The notes under the pieces: model-generated | Database searches by the model: none | What the model was told of the DNA's origin: nothing | What the model saw: the letters and a program-made list of their open reading frames with translations, nothing else | Position numbers and translations under genes: made by a program | DNA from: Poecilobothrus nobilitatus | Taxonomy: Eukaryota > Arthropoda > Insecta > Diptera > Dolichopodidae | Direction of reading: 5' to 3' | NCBI GenBank assembly: GCA_947095535.1 | Contig: OX352773.1 | Coordinates: 74,666,591 to 74,730,590, forward strand | DNA length: 64,000 bases | Shown here: in pieces, positions 23,690 through 34,299 of the stretch | Layout of the letters: the number at the start of each line of letters is the position of its first letter | Position numbering within the stretch: position 1 is the stretch's first letter

Positions 23690-24795
23690 ATTGTGTCTAT
23701 TTATGAATAGAAAATTTCAGCCTAAAAAAATTGCATACTTGAAGGGGCTATTTGTTAAAAACTATATAACAATAGTAAACATTTTTTGAACTGTAAGAGT
23801 TATTCATATATTTCTTTTAATATATAATTTATTATAAATATTATTGTGAATGTGTTGGTTCTTTTTAACTTTTTAATTTTTTTTTTTATTTAATTTTTTG
23901 TTTTGTTTTTACTGTTTATTTGTTTATTTATTGTTGTAAAGAAAATATTTTGATGTACATTTTGTATCCATACAAATTCTTAAAATAAAAATGTTATTTT
24001 ATAATTTTTTTTTTGTTTGTTTTTGTTATTTTTGATTATTTTTGAGTATTTTAAATTTTTTGGACCAGCAAAATCAGAAACAACAAAAAAATTCTTTTCT
24101 GAAAGAGAAAGAGGGAGAAAAAAGAAAGGTTTTTATTTTACATAAATATGTGTATAATTTATAAAATATGTATACGCATGTACATATACAGAAATATTAA
24201 ACAAAATTGAATAACAACTAGAACAAGAAAAAGAACAAAAGAATCAACAAGAATTTCAGGTAACAAATAAACTCATTTGGTATTTTGTGTTTTGTGTTTT
24301 GTTATTTGGTTTTTTCTTTGTGAGGTATAAATTCCAACATTTCAAAATAAAGTTAAAGTTTAGATACTGTTGAAACCAAATATACCCATGAGAAAAAAAG
24401 AAAAACAGAATTTTTCATGCTTTAACTATATATGTACGTATTATATTGTATGTATGTTGTATGTTTTTTATATACATATGTGTATGTATATTGTATTTGA
24501 GTATGTTTTCAGTTTTTGTACTGTGCTACAAGTATTTTAGGGAATAAAATATTTTTATTTGTAAAAATTTTTGTTGGGACTATTTTGTTTCGTATGTTTT
24601 TTTCATATAAATAATTAATATTAAAAATTGAATCAATGTGAAATAAAATATGTTCCAGAAAGAATATGTAAAGCTTGAATGGTAAGTGAACAAACGCTTT
24701 TCACCGAATAATTTCCATAGAGTATATTGTATAGGCTTGGAAAAATATGAACTAAAATGCTATTGTTTATTGATGGTTCATTTACCAAATGTAGT
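23690..24795. other. AT-rich non-coding block
   Basis: Contains T-rich stretches (23869-23960, 24001-24065) and alternating tatgta/catatg motifs near 24160-24190 and 24428-24490. No gene recognised. Confidence 0.6.
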
Positions 24796-24810
24796 TAAAA
24801 GCAATGGCTC

Positions 24811-25340
24811 TTGTGCAGTTTACGATGACCCCACGTAGCTCGAAACCAGTATCTATAAACAGTACTTCGTAAAATCACCTTAGCTTTTTTTGGACATAAA
24901 GGCTTAATATCTTCCAAAATACAGAGATAGGTATCAAGTATGTATGGGTAAGTTAAAGATGTGACAGAGACCACGTTTTCGACGAGGTACAATAATTGGA
25001 AGCTTTTTGGACAAAATCTTGATATATTTTGTTTTTAAGAAAAGATATGAAAATTTTTTTTCTTTGAACTCTTATATCTCATAAACGGTAACACCTATCG
25101 CCACCAAATAAACGTTAAAATAATATTATGATAATTACCCTTTCATCTTAAAATATTCGACAGATTAAGAGATGTAACGGTTTTTATAAAAAAAAGGCAA
25201 GGATGTTTTCAAATATCCTTTTCGTCCTTAAAGAACGAGAAGCGCCATTAAGATTATATATTTGATGAAAAGATGACGTTACGATGTGCCGCCAATACAT
25301 ACTGGTTTCGGCCTGGTTGGAGTCATCGTAAACTGCACAA
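24811..25340. mobile_element. 530-bp inverted-repeat element (family G)
   Basis: The left arm 24811-24872 begins 'ttgtgcagtttacgatgacc' and continues with 'cgaaaccagtat' and 'cttcgtaa'. The right arm 25279-25340 read in reverse gives 'ttgtgcagtttacgatgact', 'cgaaaccagtat' and 'catcgtaa'. Arms are about 62 bp with scattered mismatches. The interior contains the 'acggtaacacc' and 'aacgttaaaataat' block (plus strand) and 'cgtccttaaagaacgagaag' near the right arm, both present in the 21.8-kb dimer. There is no transposase, and no clear target duplication outside the arms, so element class is open. The 65- and 63-codon frames in the arms (24795-24992, 25184-25375, both minus) are by-products. Confidence 0.75.
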
Positions 25341-25344
25341 TCAC

Positions 25345-26130
25345 AAAAAAAATCATTTTCGCCCCTTATTTTCATTTAAACCTAAAGTATACCTAAATGA
25401 TATCTTATCCTTGCTTACTTAAATTAAATGAGAGCTTTCTAAGAACACTCTACTAATATCTAACTTACAGTACATTTGAAGCTAACCAATCGTTAGAAGG
25501 TTAGAACATACCTCACTAACACTATACATATATGTAAATATCTTTTTTATAAATTTTTATTAGGTACTGATATTTTGTTTTTAATCAATAGACAAACACA
25601 TGTAGATAATTCTTAAAACAATACAAAATGCTTTGTTATTATAATACATAATATTATTTTAAATCTGCTTCATCAACTTAGATCAGGCTGAAACTAGAAA
25701 TAATTTTTAAAATAGAAAATCAAAGGGTGTATTTAGTTAGAATAAAAATAAAGTTGTATTCTTCAAGGATTCACCAAAAACAAAAAAATCTACAGTTTTT
25801 TTTCACTTTGCGTTTCACCAAAATAAATCAAATGATTATTTTTGGGTTTTCCTTTGGAGGAAATTATTTTACATATATAAACAAAACAAAATTAAATTAA
25901 TTAATTGTATAATAACGATAAAAATTTTCAATTTTAATTATAAAGGATAAAATGAACATCCTTATTGATTTTAATTTTAATATAATTATATATAAAGTTT
26001 TATGTATAATGTTATCTGTATATTATATGTGTATAGTCACAAAATAATGGTGAATCAAATATAGTTAAATTTATTATTTTATATTTTATACAATTTTATG
26101 ATATTTTATATTTATATGTATTTGAAACTT
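25345..26130. other. AT-rich non-coding block
   Basis: Nothing recognised. Confidence 0.55.
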
Positions 26131-26132
26131 AT

Positions 26133-26262
26133 TGGGTCAAATTAATTAAACTGAACTTAAACTTAAATCTAATGTTATTAAACAAAACTGCACTAGAACT
26201 CGTGGTTTTTTTTTTGAAAAAGTGCAAATTGAGTTCAAACTCAGTTTTACGATACATGCGGC
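26133..26262. mobile_element. Foldback family F, copy 4
   Basis: Left 'tgggtcaaattaattaaact' then gaacttaaacttaaatct; right 'gcaaattgagttcaaactca' then gttttacgatacatgcgg. The arms are inverted copies of one another and match the copies at 16.9-17.3 and 58.2 kb. Ends have drifted. Confidence 0.65.
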
Positions 26263-26264
26263 AA

Positions 26265-29200
26265 GTTGATTATATGTTTTGTGTGAAATGACTATTAAAA
26301 ACGAATGGTGGAAACTAAAGAAATCATATAAATAAAGTAATAATATATGTTTCAGTTGTTCCTTCACAGATGTTACAGGAAAATCTATATTATTTTTATA
26401 AAGTTTTAATATTTTCGAATAAATCTCAATAATCAATAGTTGATCAAGAATAATTTTGCTGATCTGGGAATCGTTAAATGAAATTTTTAAGATTATTTTG
26501 TTTATTGCAATGGAAAAGTTTTAAATACTTCAATTATCATATCCTTTTTCTATTTACTCCCATCATATTTTATTTATTTAAAATTTTAAAAATATGGATG
26601 GGAAATATCCTTTTTCAGAGTTTGATATGATAGAATGTTTTATTTCAATTAAAAAAAAATATTTTTTTTTTATTTTTAAAGTATTTATGTATTAAAAACG
26701 GATAAATTTATTTTGAATATCCTTGAAAAAATTTTTTTCTTTTCCTTTCAGATAAACTTGTATATCAATAACAAAAAAAAGTATATACTAAACTATACTC
26801 GTTATTTTTGAAAGGAAACAAAGAATATAATGAACATAAATTTAAATTTAACTTTAACTTAGGTTTTAAAAAAGGACAACAATGTAACAAAAAAAAAAAA
26901 CGCAAACGCAAAACTATAATAAAAGAAAAATCCATACCATTTCAATATACATACATAATTTCAACCATTTGGTTTTACAAAATTATGATTTCATTATGGA
27001 TGATGGGTAAAGTAAAAAAAAAAAAACGTACTTTGTACTTTGTATTCATTCAAAATAATTTAGAAAAAATATTATTTATATACATATACAAATACAGCTA
27101 TAGAAATTAAATTTAATTTTATATATTTTATTTTTCTTTGTAAAAAAAAAGAAAAACAATTTTGTTTTAATAAAAAAGTAATAAATCATCCTAAAAAATA
27201 TAAAACAAAAAAATATTATTTTTCCAACTTCCAAGGAAGTTTGAAATTATGGAATTTTTATTTAATAATTTTTATGTATTTTATTTTTTAATTTTTTCTT
27301 AAAATATACCAAATGACTCAATGTGTTACATTAAGTTAATTGGCCTTTGAAAATGTAAATTGGGCTTTGAAAATGTGAATTCGACTAATGGTAAAAATTG
27401 TATATCCTTAAAATTATCATTTCTACGTAGGGAAATTGAAGGTATATGTATGTTCTAAGAAAGCTATTTAGGACCAATAACATTCACTACTCTAAAAGTT
27501 AAAGCATTGCATCAAAATAACACATATTCAGATTTTGTAATTTTTCGGCACCAATATTTTACAATTTAAATACACGAATAATCTTAAATTATTGTTTTTT
27601 CATAAAGACTCGTTAAAAATATATTTATTTAATATACCTTCAATTCTAATTATGATCTTTAGTTATTAGAAAAGAATTTGACACAATTCCAAAAAAAAAA
27701 ATTAAAATATATTTTTTCTTTAAAGTTTTCGATGGGGGTAATAGTGTTTATTTATTCCAAATAAAGTAACCAAAATATCTAGTAATGTCTGCCAGTTTTT
27801 GAAGTTTTTAGATAGAAAAAAATCTTTAAAATTTCAATTCTTTGAATTATATATCTTTGAATTATAATTCTTTGAATTATAATTCTTTGAATTATTTGAA
27901 TATTATAATTTGGTTATCTATCGTGATATAAACATTTCAAACTAGTTAACACTAGTTAAAAAGTCCAAAAATAAAAAAATCTTTGCTTCACTTTACGCAA
28001 CCTTGCTTGGGCTGATCCGATACTCCTTCCTTCATGTGAAGCTAGACTTTCTTTAATTAATTTGAACTTTCTCCAGGCAGCTCCTCTAGTGGCGGATATG
28101 ATTTCGTTCATCAGTTATTCGCCAACAAATGAGCTGTGGAGAAAATCCGAATAATTTGAGATCGATCTAGATTTGTAATGTATCACACCGCACTCTACGA
28201 CAAATTTTAGCCTATTTCGTGTATCTTGTGGCCTCTCTCTATTATAGACTCAAGATTTGAACTCTTTGATATTAATGTTAACAAATTGACGCTGAGGTGG
28301 ATCGCGGTCAGATTTAGTAGTAACCATTCAGTTATCGTAACTAAAAATGTTCCCTTTTGGTAAAAATTAAGTCGCAAAAGTTACGAAACTGACACCGTAA
28401 AGTCAAATTGCAAATTTGTTACTTATAATAACTATGTAGTAAAATAAAAGTCGTAGTGTTATACCAAAGTCACAATAACTTTATTTACTTGAAAATTAGG
28501 AAATTTAACCACTTTGTGGCTCAGCCTCTAATTTTGTAACTATAATAGACAAAAATTTCTACTTGGGGAGCAAGCATGTATGAATAATCTTTCATTGCAA
28601 TTTAACTTGTATATTTGCAGTGCTAGATTCTTTTTGGTGTTTTAAATATTTTTAATAATAACATCACTAACATTAATAAGTATAGTTACTAACAGTAGAA
28701 ATAATTAAGTTTTTCTAACATCATTTACTAACATACGAACCCTTGTAAATGATGACTTTTTCAGATTATTAATTGCGTCACTAAATGAATAATAAAAACT
28801 GATGCTTACCACTCTTTTACAACTATTAAAATGTACAAATTGTTTTTAAATAAAAACTAATAATAAAACTGAAAAATTGGATTTCATATTATTACACAAT
28901 TTATTTAATATCAGAAGCAGTTTTTTTTTTTTTTTTTTAATTTTGATTAAACATATTATTCAATTTACTATTCAAATATTTCTTTGGATCTAAATTTAAC
29001 CCTTAATCTATAGATTGTTTATTATTTTTTACCAAAAAAAAAAAAAAATAAAATTTAAAAATACAAAAAGATTAAGACTAAGATAAAATTTAAATAAGAT
29101 TTCCAAAATCATAATAAATTTTAATTTTCTAAAATAAATTTTTAATACAGTCTATTTGTATTTATTATATATATTTTTTTGCATTGTGTTTTAAACTTAT

Positions 29201-29595
29201 TACTATTGATTTTTTTTGTAGAAAATGTTCGTATTATTTAAAGTAATATAAATTTGTAAATTGAAAAAAAATAACAAAACTTTTTGGAAAAACAAAAGAA
29301 TTTACATTACTTAAAATTATTCATAAAAAAATCTACTGGATTTTCAATAAATTTAATAAAACTAAATTAAAATAAAATTAAATAAAATAAAAAAAAAAAT
29401 TAAAAACTAAAAAAAATCGAATTTCGAAAATAAATGAAATAAAATAGTCGTCCCTATAATAACCATATTACTTAGCTAAAATCAAAATATTAATTAATTT
29501 GAAAAATAAAATTGCAGTATAAATTAAATATAGTTAAATTTACTTCAAGGCTTTTTTTGGAAGTTTTTTTTTCTCTTGAACATTATTTATTTATT
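26265..29595. other. AT-rich non-coding block with one G+C-richer segment
   Basis: No gene identified. 27840-27899 is a 15-bp minisatellite (listed). 28000-28400 is less A+T-biased than its surroundings and on the minus strand has a short frame RGAAWRKFKLIKESLASHEG; I cannot assign it, but a decayed transposon is possible. The 100-codon frame at 26808-27110 is a Lys/Asn-rich chance frame. Confidence 0.5.
27840..27899. repeat. 15-bp minisatellite, four units
   Basis: Units start at 27840, 27855, 27870 and 27885 with sequence 'ctttgaattataatt' or one or two changes from it. Each contains the palindrome aattataatt. Confidence 0.85.
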
Positions 29596-29599
29596 TATT

Positions 29600-29690
29600 T
29601 ATTTAAACTTTACTATCTGGGCAGGATTTTGAACGCGCACTTCCTCAAAATATTTATTTTATCCTAAAAGTATGCAATTTTTCAGTCTAC
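29600..29690 (-). mobile_element. Possible SINE head relic, inverted
   Basis: On the minus strand 'tgaggaagtgcgcgttcaaa' then atcctgcccag resembles the SINE-A segment around box B ('cgaaggagtgtgggttcgat' then ccctgcacag). No convincing box A remains. It lies just before the SINE-A copy in the opposite orientation. Confidence 0.35.
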
Positions 29691-29717
29691 ATACTAATAA
29701 TTTTTAATTTTCATTTT

Positions 29718-29985
29718 GGGGCTTCGGTAGCCTAGTGGGTAGGCGTGTGGCGTATTAACCGAAGGAGTGTGGGTTCGATCCCTGCACAGGTCGTGAGTGT
29801 TTTTTTCTACCCCCCTTACGGCCAAATATAATGTAAATATATAGTATATAATATAAACAAAATAAATAATATTAGTATATAATTTAATAATAGTATAAAA
29901 ACTTATAATGGCCTAAAGTAGCTGATGGTTCAATAATATTGCATTACATTTATGTATGTAATATTAATATAAATAAATAAATAAA
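29718..29985 (+). mobile_element. SINE-A, full-length copy
   Basis: A tRNA-derived SINE of about 268 bp. The head has box A 'tagcctagtggg' at 29728-29739 and a consensus box B 'ggttcgatccc' at 29772-29782; the anticodon-loop region 'gtattaaccgaagg' looks most like tRNA-Asn (inference). A C/T-rich linker (tttttctacccccctt) and an A+T-rich body of about 190 nt follow, ending in (taaa)n. The tail differs from the 45.5-kb copy by about one base apart from tail length. SINEs are transcribed by RNA polymerase III and moved by LINE enzymes; no partner LINE with a matching 3' end is seen here. No clear target duplication flanks this copy. Confidence 0.9.
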
Positions 29986-29989
29986 TTAA

Positions 29990-31735
29990 TTTTTTAAGTA
30001 GATGCTTGAAATGTAATAATAGTCATACAAATTTCTTGTTACCACCGCTAGTATCTTATGCTTAGCTGCAATTACTGTTTTCTTACCTGAAATAATATAA
30101 AAAATACAACATTTTATTAATAATATAAAAAAATAATATTGTAATAGATTTTTAAATACATACATTAAAAAAGGATATCTCAAATCTTGAATAAGTTTAC
30201 ATTCAAAATAAAAAAAAAAAACAAAACAACGAATCAAAAACATCCATATGAACTTTCATCAGGATATTGTTCTGTTAAAATAACACTTTTCTAATTACAA
30301 GTATATGACAATTCATAGAAGATGATTTAAAGTAAGTTTTGTGTTAATAAATTTTATTTAATTTTTAGTTGTTGTTGTTGTTGTTATTTAATTAACACTG
30401 CTTTAATAATTTAATAATTATCACTGTCTTAGTACTAAATTATAGAACTAAATTTTAGTTTTGTTCTAGCGATACGCATAAAATTTGACTGCTAAAATTG
30501 TATGAAAGAAAAATTATATAAAATAATAGGATGTATTTTAGCAAAAAATACAGAGAAACAGGAAAACCTAAAATAACAAACAAACAGACGAACTCTCAGA
30601 TATAATTAATTGACCTATATGTAAATAAAAAAGACTACCGACTAAAATAAAAATTTTTATTTTGTAAGTAAACTAAAAATATGTGAAAAATAAAAAAAAA
30701 AAATAAAAAGTAAAAGAGAGAACTTAAAAAGGAAAATCCTTTTTTTAAATTGTTTTTCTTTTTTTGTCAAAGCTTAGTTTTTGCCATCTACATGTTATAT
30801 TTACTTTTTTTTTCTTTGTTTTTGTTTTTGGTATATAATGAGTGTGTTCAGAAAAACTACAAAGTTGTTAAAAAAGAAAATCCAAGGGCATATTACATAC
30901 ATATGTATTAAGATTTTCTTTTCTTTGTACCGTTAAGTATGTATTTATGAGTTTATAAATTTTTATTTTTTTTTGTTTTTGTTTGATTTTATGTTTACTA
31001 TATTTAGTTTTAACTGTATGAAAAGCTTATGTACATATTATATACGTATAGCAAAATATACTGTATGTATTTATAAAAAATTAATGAAGGCTCATTTCTT
31101 TTCTTTATTCTTGAATTGATTATTTTCTCTTTTTTATACATTAAATGACGACGGGAAAACAAATAAAAAAAAAACAACTTTTTTATTTTTAAAGAAAATC
31201 CTCTGGTTTGGGATTTTATTGAATCAAATAATTTCAAGAAAAAATTTTAATTCTGCTAAAAATTTTGAATTTTTTATTGTCACAGAAAACAATTTATTAC
31301 CAATGGAAAGGAAAATAATATTTATATGTATTGTAAAATCATTACATTAATCACAGTATATAAGATATTAAATAATGGTTTTATTATTATTCCAATTATT
31401 TATTCTAATAAGAGTTTTCTATTTTTATATTGTAACCTTATAATAAGCTGGCTTTAAGAAACTTAATAATAATATTTTCCATTCTGATTTATAATTATAT
31501 AGCTGTTATTATAACAAAATTAAACTATATTTAATGTTATAATCACAATTGTTTTATTATATTTATGTGACTGGAATGAAAAACTAACATTATGATGTAT
31601 AATTTAGTCATAAAAAATTACATTATAAAAATGATTAAATTATAAATAGAAATTTTCTTTAAAAATTTATAAATAGAAATTTATTTAGTAATGTTTTTAA
31701 ACAAGTTTCATGTTTTATTATTTAAGAACTATAGT
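29990..31735. other. AT-rich non-coding block
   Basis: (ttg)n near 30368-30386; A- and T-rich runs at 30690-30710 and 30960-30985. Frames at 29986-30243 and 31010-31237 (minus) have no motifs. Confidence 0.6.
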
Positions 31736-31739
31736 GGGA

Positions 31740-32160
31740 TCGTAGCCCCAAAAATTGCAGTAGAATTTCTTGATAAAATGCAAAACTGAGCAATTCATCT
31801 AATAAAAAATCCCAATGTTGCCTTAACGCTCTTTCCATTTGGTTTTCACCGCCTAACAAGAAAACTTACTCTATTTTACAGATATCTTATAGGATACCTT
31901 ATAGGGTACTCCTTCTGACGAGATTAAAAGTCTGATGATATCATTCAAAATAATTCAAAGAGAAACAAGGAAAGTTCTGCTGCCCATCTCTGTTTAGGCA
32001 ATTTAAACAAATGGCATAATTTATATTTTAAATCCTGAATATGGAGACATTTTCCATCTCATATGTTCGCTAGAATTGATGTAGATTACATATACGACTA
32101 TCAAAAATTGAAATTGAACTTTAACAAATTTGTTCACAACATTCTGCTTATTAATTTGTA
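31740..32160 (+). pseudogene. LINE reverse-transcriptase C-terminal relic
   Basis: One frame from 31766 reads FLDKMQN, a stop, then AIHLIKNPNVALTLFPFGFH and RLTRKLTLFYRYLIGYL to about 31906. This fits the LD-x-[VIM]-Q-N/R-x-A-[IL]-x-L-I signature and the following R-R-x-x-x-L-x-x-F-Y-R-x element found at the C-terminal side of non-LTR (Jockey, CR1, I-like) reverse transcriptases. Further on KRNKESSAAH resembles the T-R-S-S-x-x-H region. At least one in-frame stop and later frame disruption make it dead. Upstream catalytic motifs (YADD) are absent. Homology is inferred from pattern only; clade unresolved. Confidence 0.7.
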
Positions 32161-32277
32161 CTTCTTCTTATATCAATTTGAAACCAGTTTTTATTCCCTA
32201 TTATTTATTTTCTAATACCTCTCTCTTACCTTGAAAGGGCATATAAAATATTATTTTGTCATAAACTCATACAAGGG

Positions 32278-32380
32278 AGCTGGTGTTTAGTGGATTAAAA
32301 TACTCCACACTCATAGAGGACTCGTGTTCGTTGTATTCCTCTACAGTGTTTTTCTATGATTCCCAAATATCTTCACGAAG
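32278..32380 (+). repeat. Interspersed repeat family E, copy 2
   Basis: 'gtgtttagtggattaaaata', 'ctcatagaggactcgtgttc', then 'ttttctatgattccc'. Matches the minus-strand copy at 15.8 kb and the plus-strand copy at 34.2 kb in the same order. Confidence 0.65.
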
Positions 32381-32384
32381 AAAA

Positions 32385-32940
32385 AATAAAGGAAAAGACA
32401 GTATTATATTATATTTTATTTAATAACCGTGTACTTATATATTCTGGAACCAAATACTTAAAATTAATATCGCGGAAAATGCTTACTTTTAAATATTTAC
32501 TGCATCACTGGATATAAACGTGCTTTGGTATTGCAATTAAATGTTTTTTCAGAAAGAGAATGTTTGTGGACTTTAATTGTGATAAGAGGTTTATAATTTT
32601 TTAAATTCATTGAAATTTTTTTTTCACAGTTTTATTTGTTTATTTACTAATTAATCATCATCGTTTGACCATCATATCACCATCATTTTATGTATGGAAA
32701 ACCCAGATTTTTTTAATATGTATATGGTAGATAAATTGGTACAATAATTAAAATAAAATTTTTCTAATGTGTTTTTCAACTTAGATTATATATTATATTA
32801 ACATATAGATATAATCTAAAATTTAACTAAAGAAAGAAATCAATTTAAAACAATAAAAGCAGAAGTAGTTTACAAAAAGTAAATCAAATATGATATCTCT
32901 TACATAAGTATTCAAAGCAAAATTCCATAAATTCTCCATA
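32385..32940. other. AT-rich non-coding spacer
   Basis: Nothing recognised. Confidence 0.55.
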
Positions 32941-32943
32941 CTT

Positions 32944-33200
32944 TTAAGCTGGTCTGATATTAATCGGAAGAGAATTCCAAAGAGAAAGAACCTTTACAAA
33001 AACTGACAAATATATCTGATTCTACGAGAATACTTTAGCACACTAATTTTACATGATCTGGTTGATCTGCCAAAAGAAATGTTGTTGTATAATTTGCTAT
33101 AAATATAAATTTGTAGGACATTTATTGCTAATTAGTCTGTACAAAAATTAAATTATTTAAAGCTCAAATCGTCATTAAAAGTAGGTACAATTTAGTATGT
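32944..33200 (-). pseudogene. LINE reverse-transcriptase C-terminal relic
   Basis: On the minus strand 33000-32944 reads FVKVLSLWNSLPINIRPA and a stop. R/F-x-x-x-x-LWN-x-LP-x-x-[IV] is the hallmark C-terminal motif of many LINE ORF2 proteins, typically close to the stop, as here. Upstream in another frame GRSTRSCKISVLKYSRRIRY (about 33070-33005) resembles the preceding basic segment. A frameshift separates the two parts. Further upstream DRHTKLYLLL (about 33200-33170) may be the RR-x-x-x-DL-x-x-LYK segment. The motif match is strong although the element is short and dead. It points opposite to the relic at 31.7 kb. Confidence 0.7.
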
Positions 33201-33204
33201 CGAT

Positions 33205-34185
33205 CAGATATACTATCAAATCTATGAGTATCTATATATCTAAATCCATAATATTAATTATTTATTTTAAACTTTAAAGTTAAACAAATTTTAATAATCC
33301 TTCAAAATCCTTAAATTATATTTCTTTCATTTAATTTTGTTGACTTTTAATAAAATTAAAGCATTTTTTTTTTTTAATTAAAATTAATAACTTTGTTGAT
33401 TATTAAATTCTATCCACTAATTTTCATAGATCAATTTTATAATGTCTTTAGGGGTGTTTTTTTTTCACTTCACCTAACATTAAAAATGTTACCAATATTA
33501 TCACTTTTTCATTATCCTGTTTTGTTTTTTTTTTTTTTTTTTTTGAATAAGTTAATTATAATCAAAATTCTCATATAACAGAATTATACCAATAAAATTT
33601 TACATTAAAATAAAATGTTGGTATAAAATTGCCTTGTAATAAAATTACATATCATTAAAATGATAATTAGAAATTACTTAATTTAAAATGTTAATTTTTT
33701 TTTTTTTTTTTGTTTTAGACAAAATTATTTTAATATGAAACATAAATATAGAACGATAATATTATTATAAAGTATGCATTATATTTATACTATGTTCTTT
33801 CCTTTGAAATATTTTAGTTCCCCCTTTCAAAATCTTGTAATTTAATATGAATTAGGACGATGTTTCTTATTTCTGTTCTAATAGATAGACATGATAGACT
33901 AATTATAAGCTTCTGTTAATTATAGAAATTAAAATTGTATGGATGTGAATATAGCAAAAAGATCAAATGCTCAATGAACTAGTTCCTTAAAATCAATGTT
34001 TTGTGTGGTGAAATATTTAAATTTCTTGATTATTACTTCCATAGTAACGCTTCTTCTTCAAAGTTTAACAAAGTTAATGATATACTATACTTGAATTTGA
34101 AATCAATTTTCATTTTCTAACTCAACTTCCTTTGATAAGACATTACATGAGTACTGAAGATCTAATAATTTATTGTTTTGTCAAA
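33205..34185. other. AT-rich non-coding block
   Basis: Poly-T runs at 33366-33376, 33524-33544 and 33697-33711. Nothing else recognised. Confidence 0.6.
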
Positions 34186-34187
34186 AA

Positions 34188-34293
34188 AGGAAGGTGTTGT
34201 GTTTAGTGGGTTAAAGTCCCAAACAATCATAAAAAACTCATCCTCGTTTCATTTCACTATACTGTCTTTCGATGATTCTCACCTACCCTCGCA
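34188..34293 (+). repeat. Interspersed repeat family E, copy 3
   Basis: 'aaggtgttgtgtttagtggg', ttaaagtccc, 'ctcatcctcgtttcatttca' and 'tcgatgattctcacctacc'. Same order as the copy at 32.28 kb. It ends in an A run (34292-34306), a SINE-like feature. Confidence 0.65.
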
Positions 34294-34299
34294 AAAAAA

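Noticed and set aside
29718..29790. Possible functional tRNA gene
   Set aside because: Box A and B are good, but the acceptor stem does not pair and the sequence continues into a shared SINE body found at a second locus.
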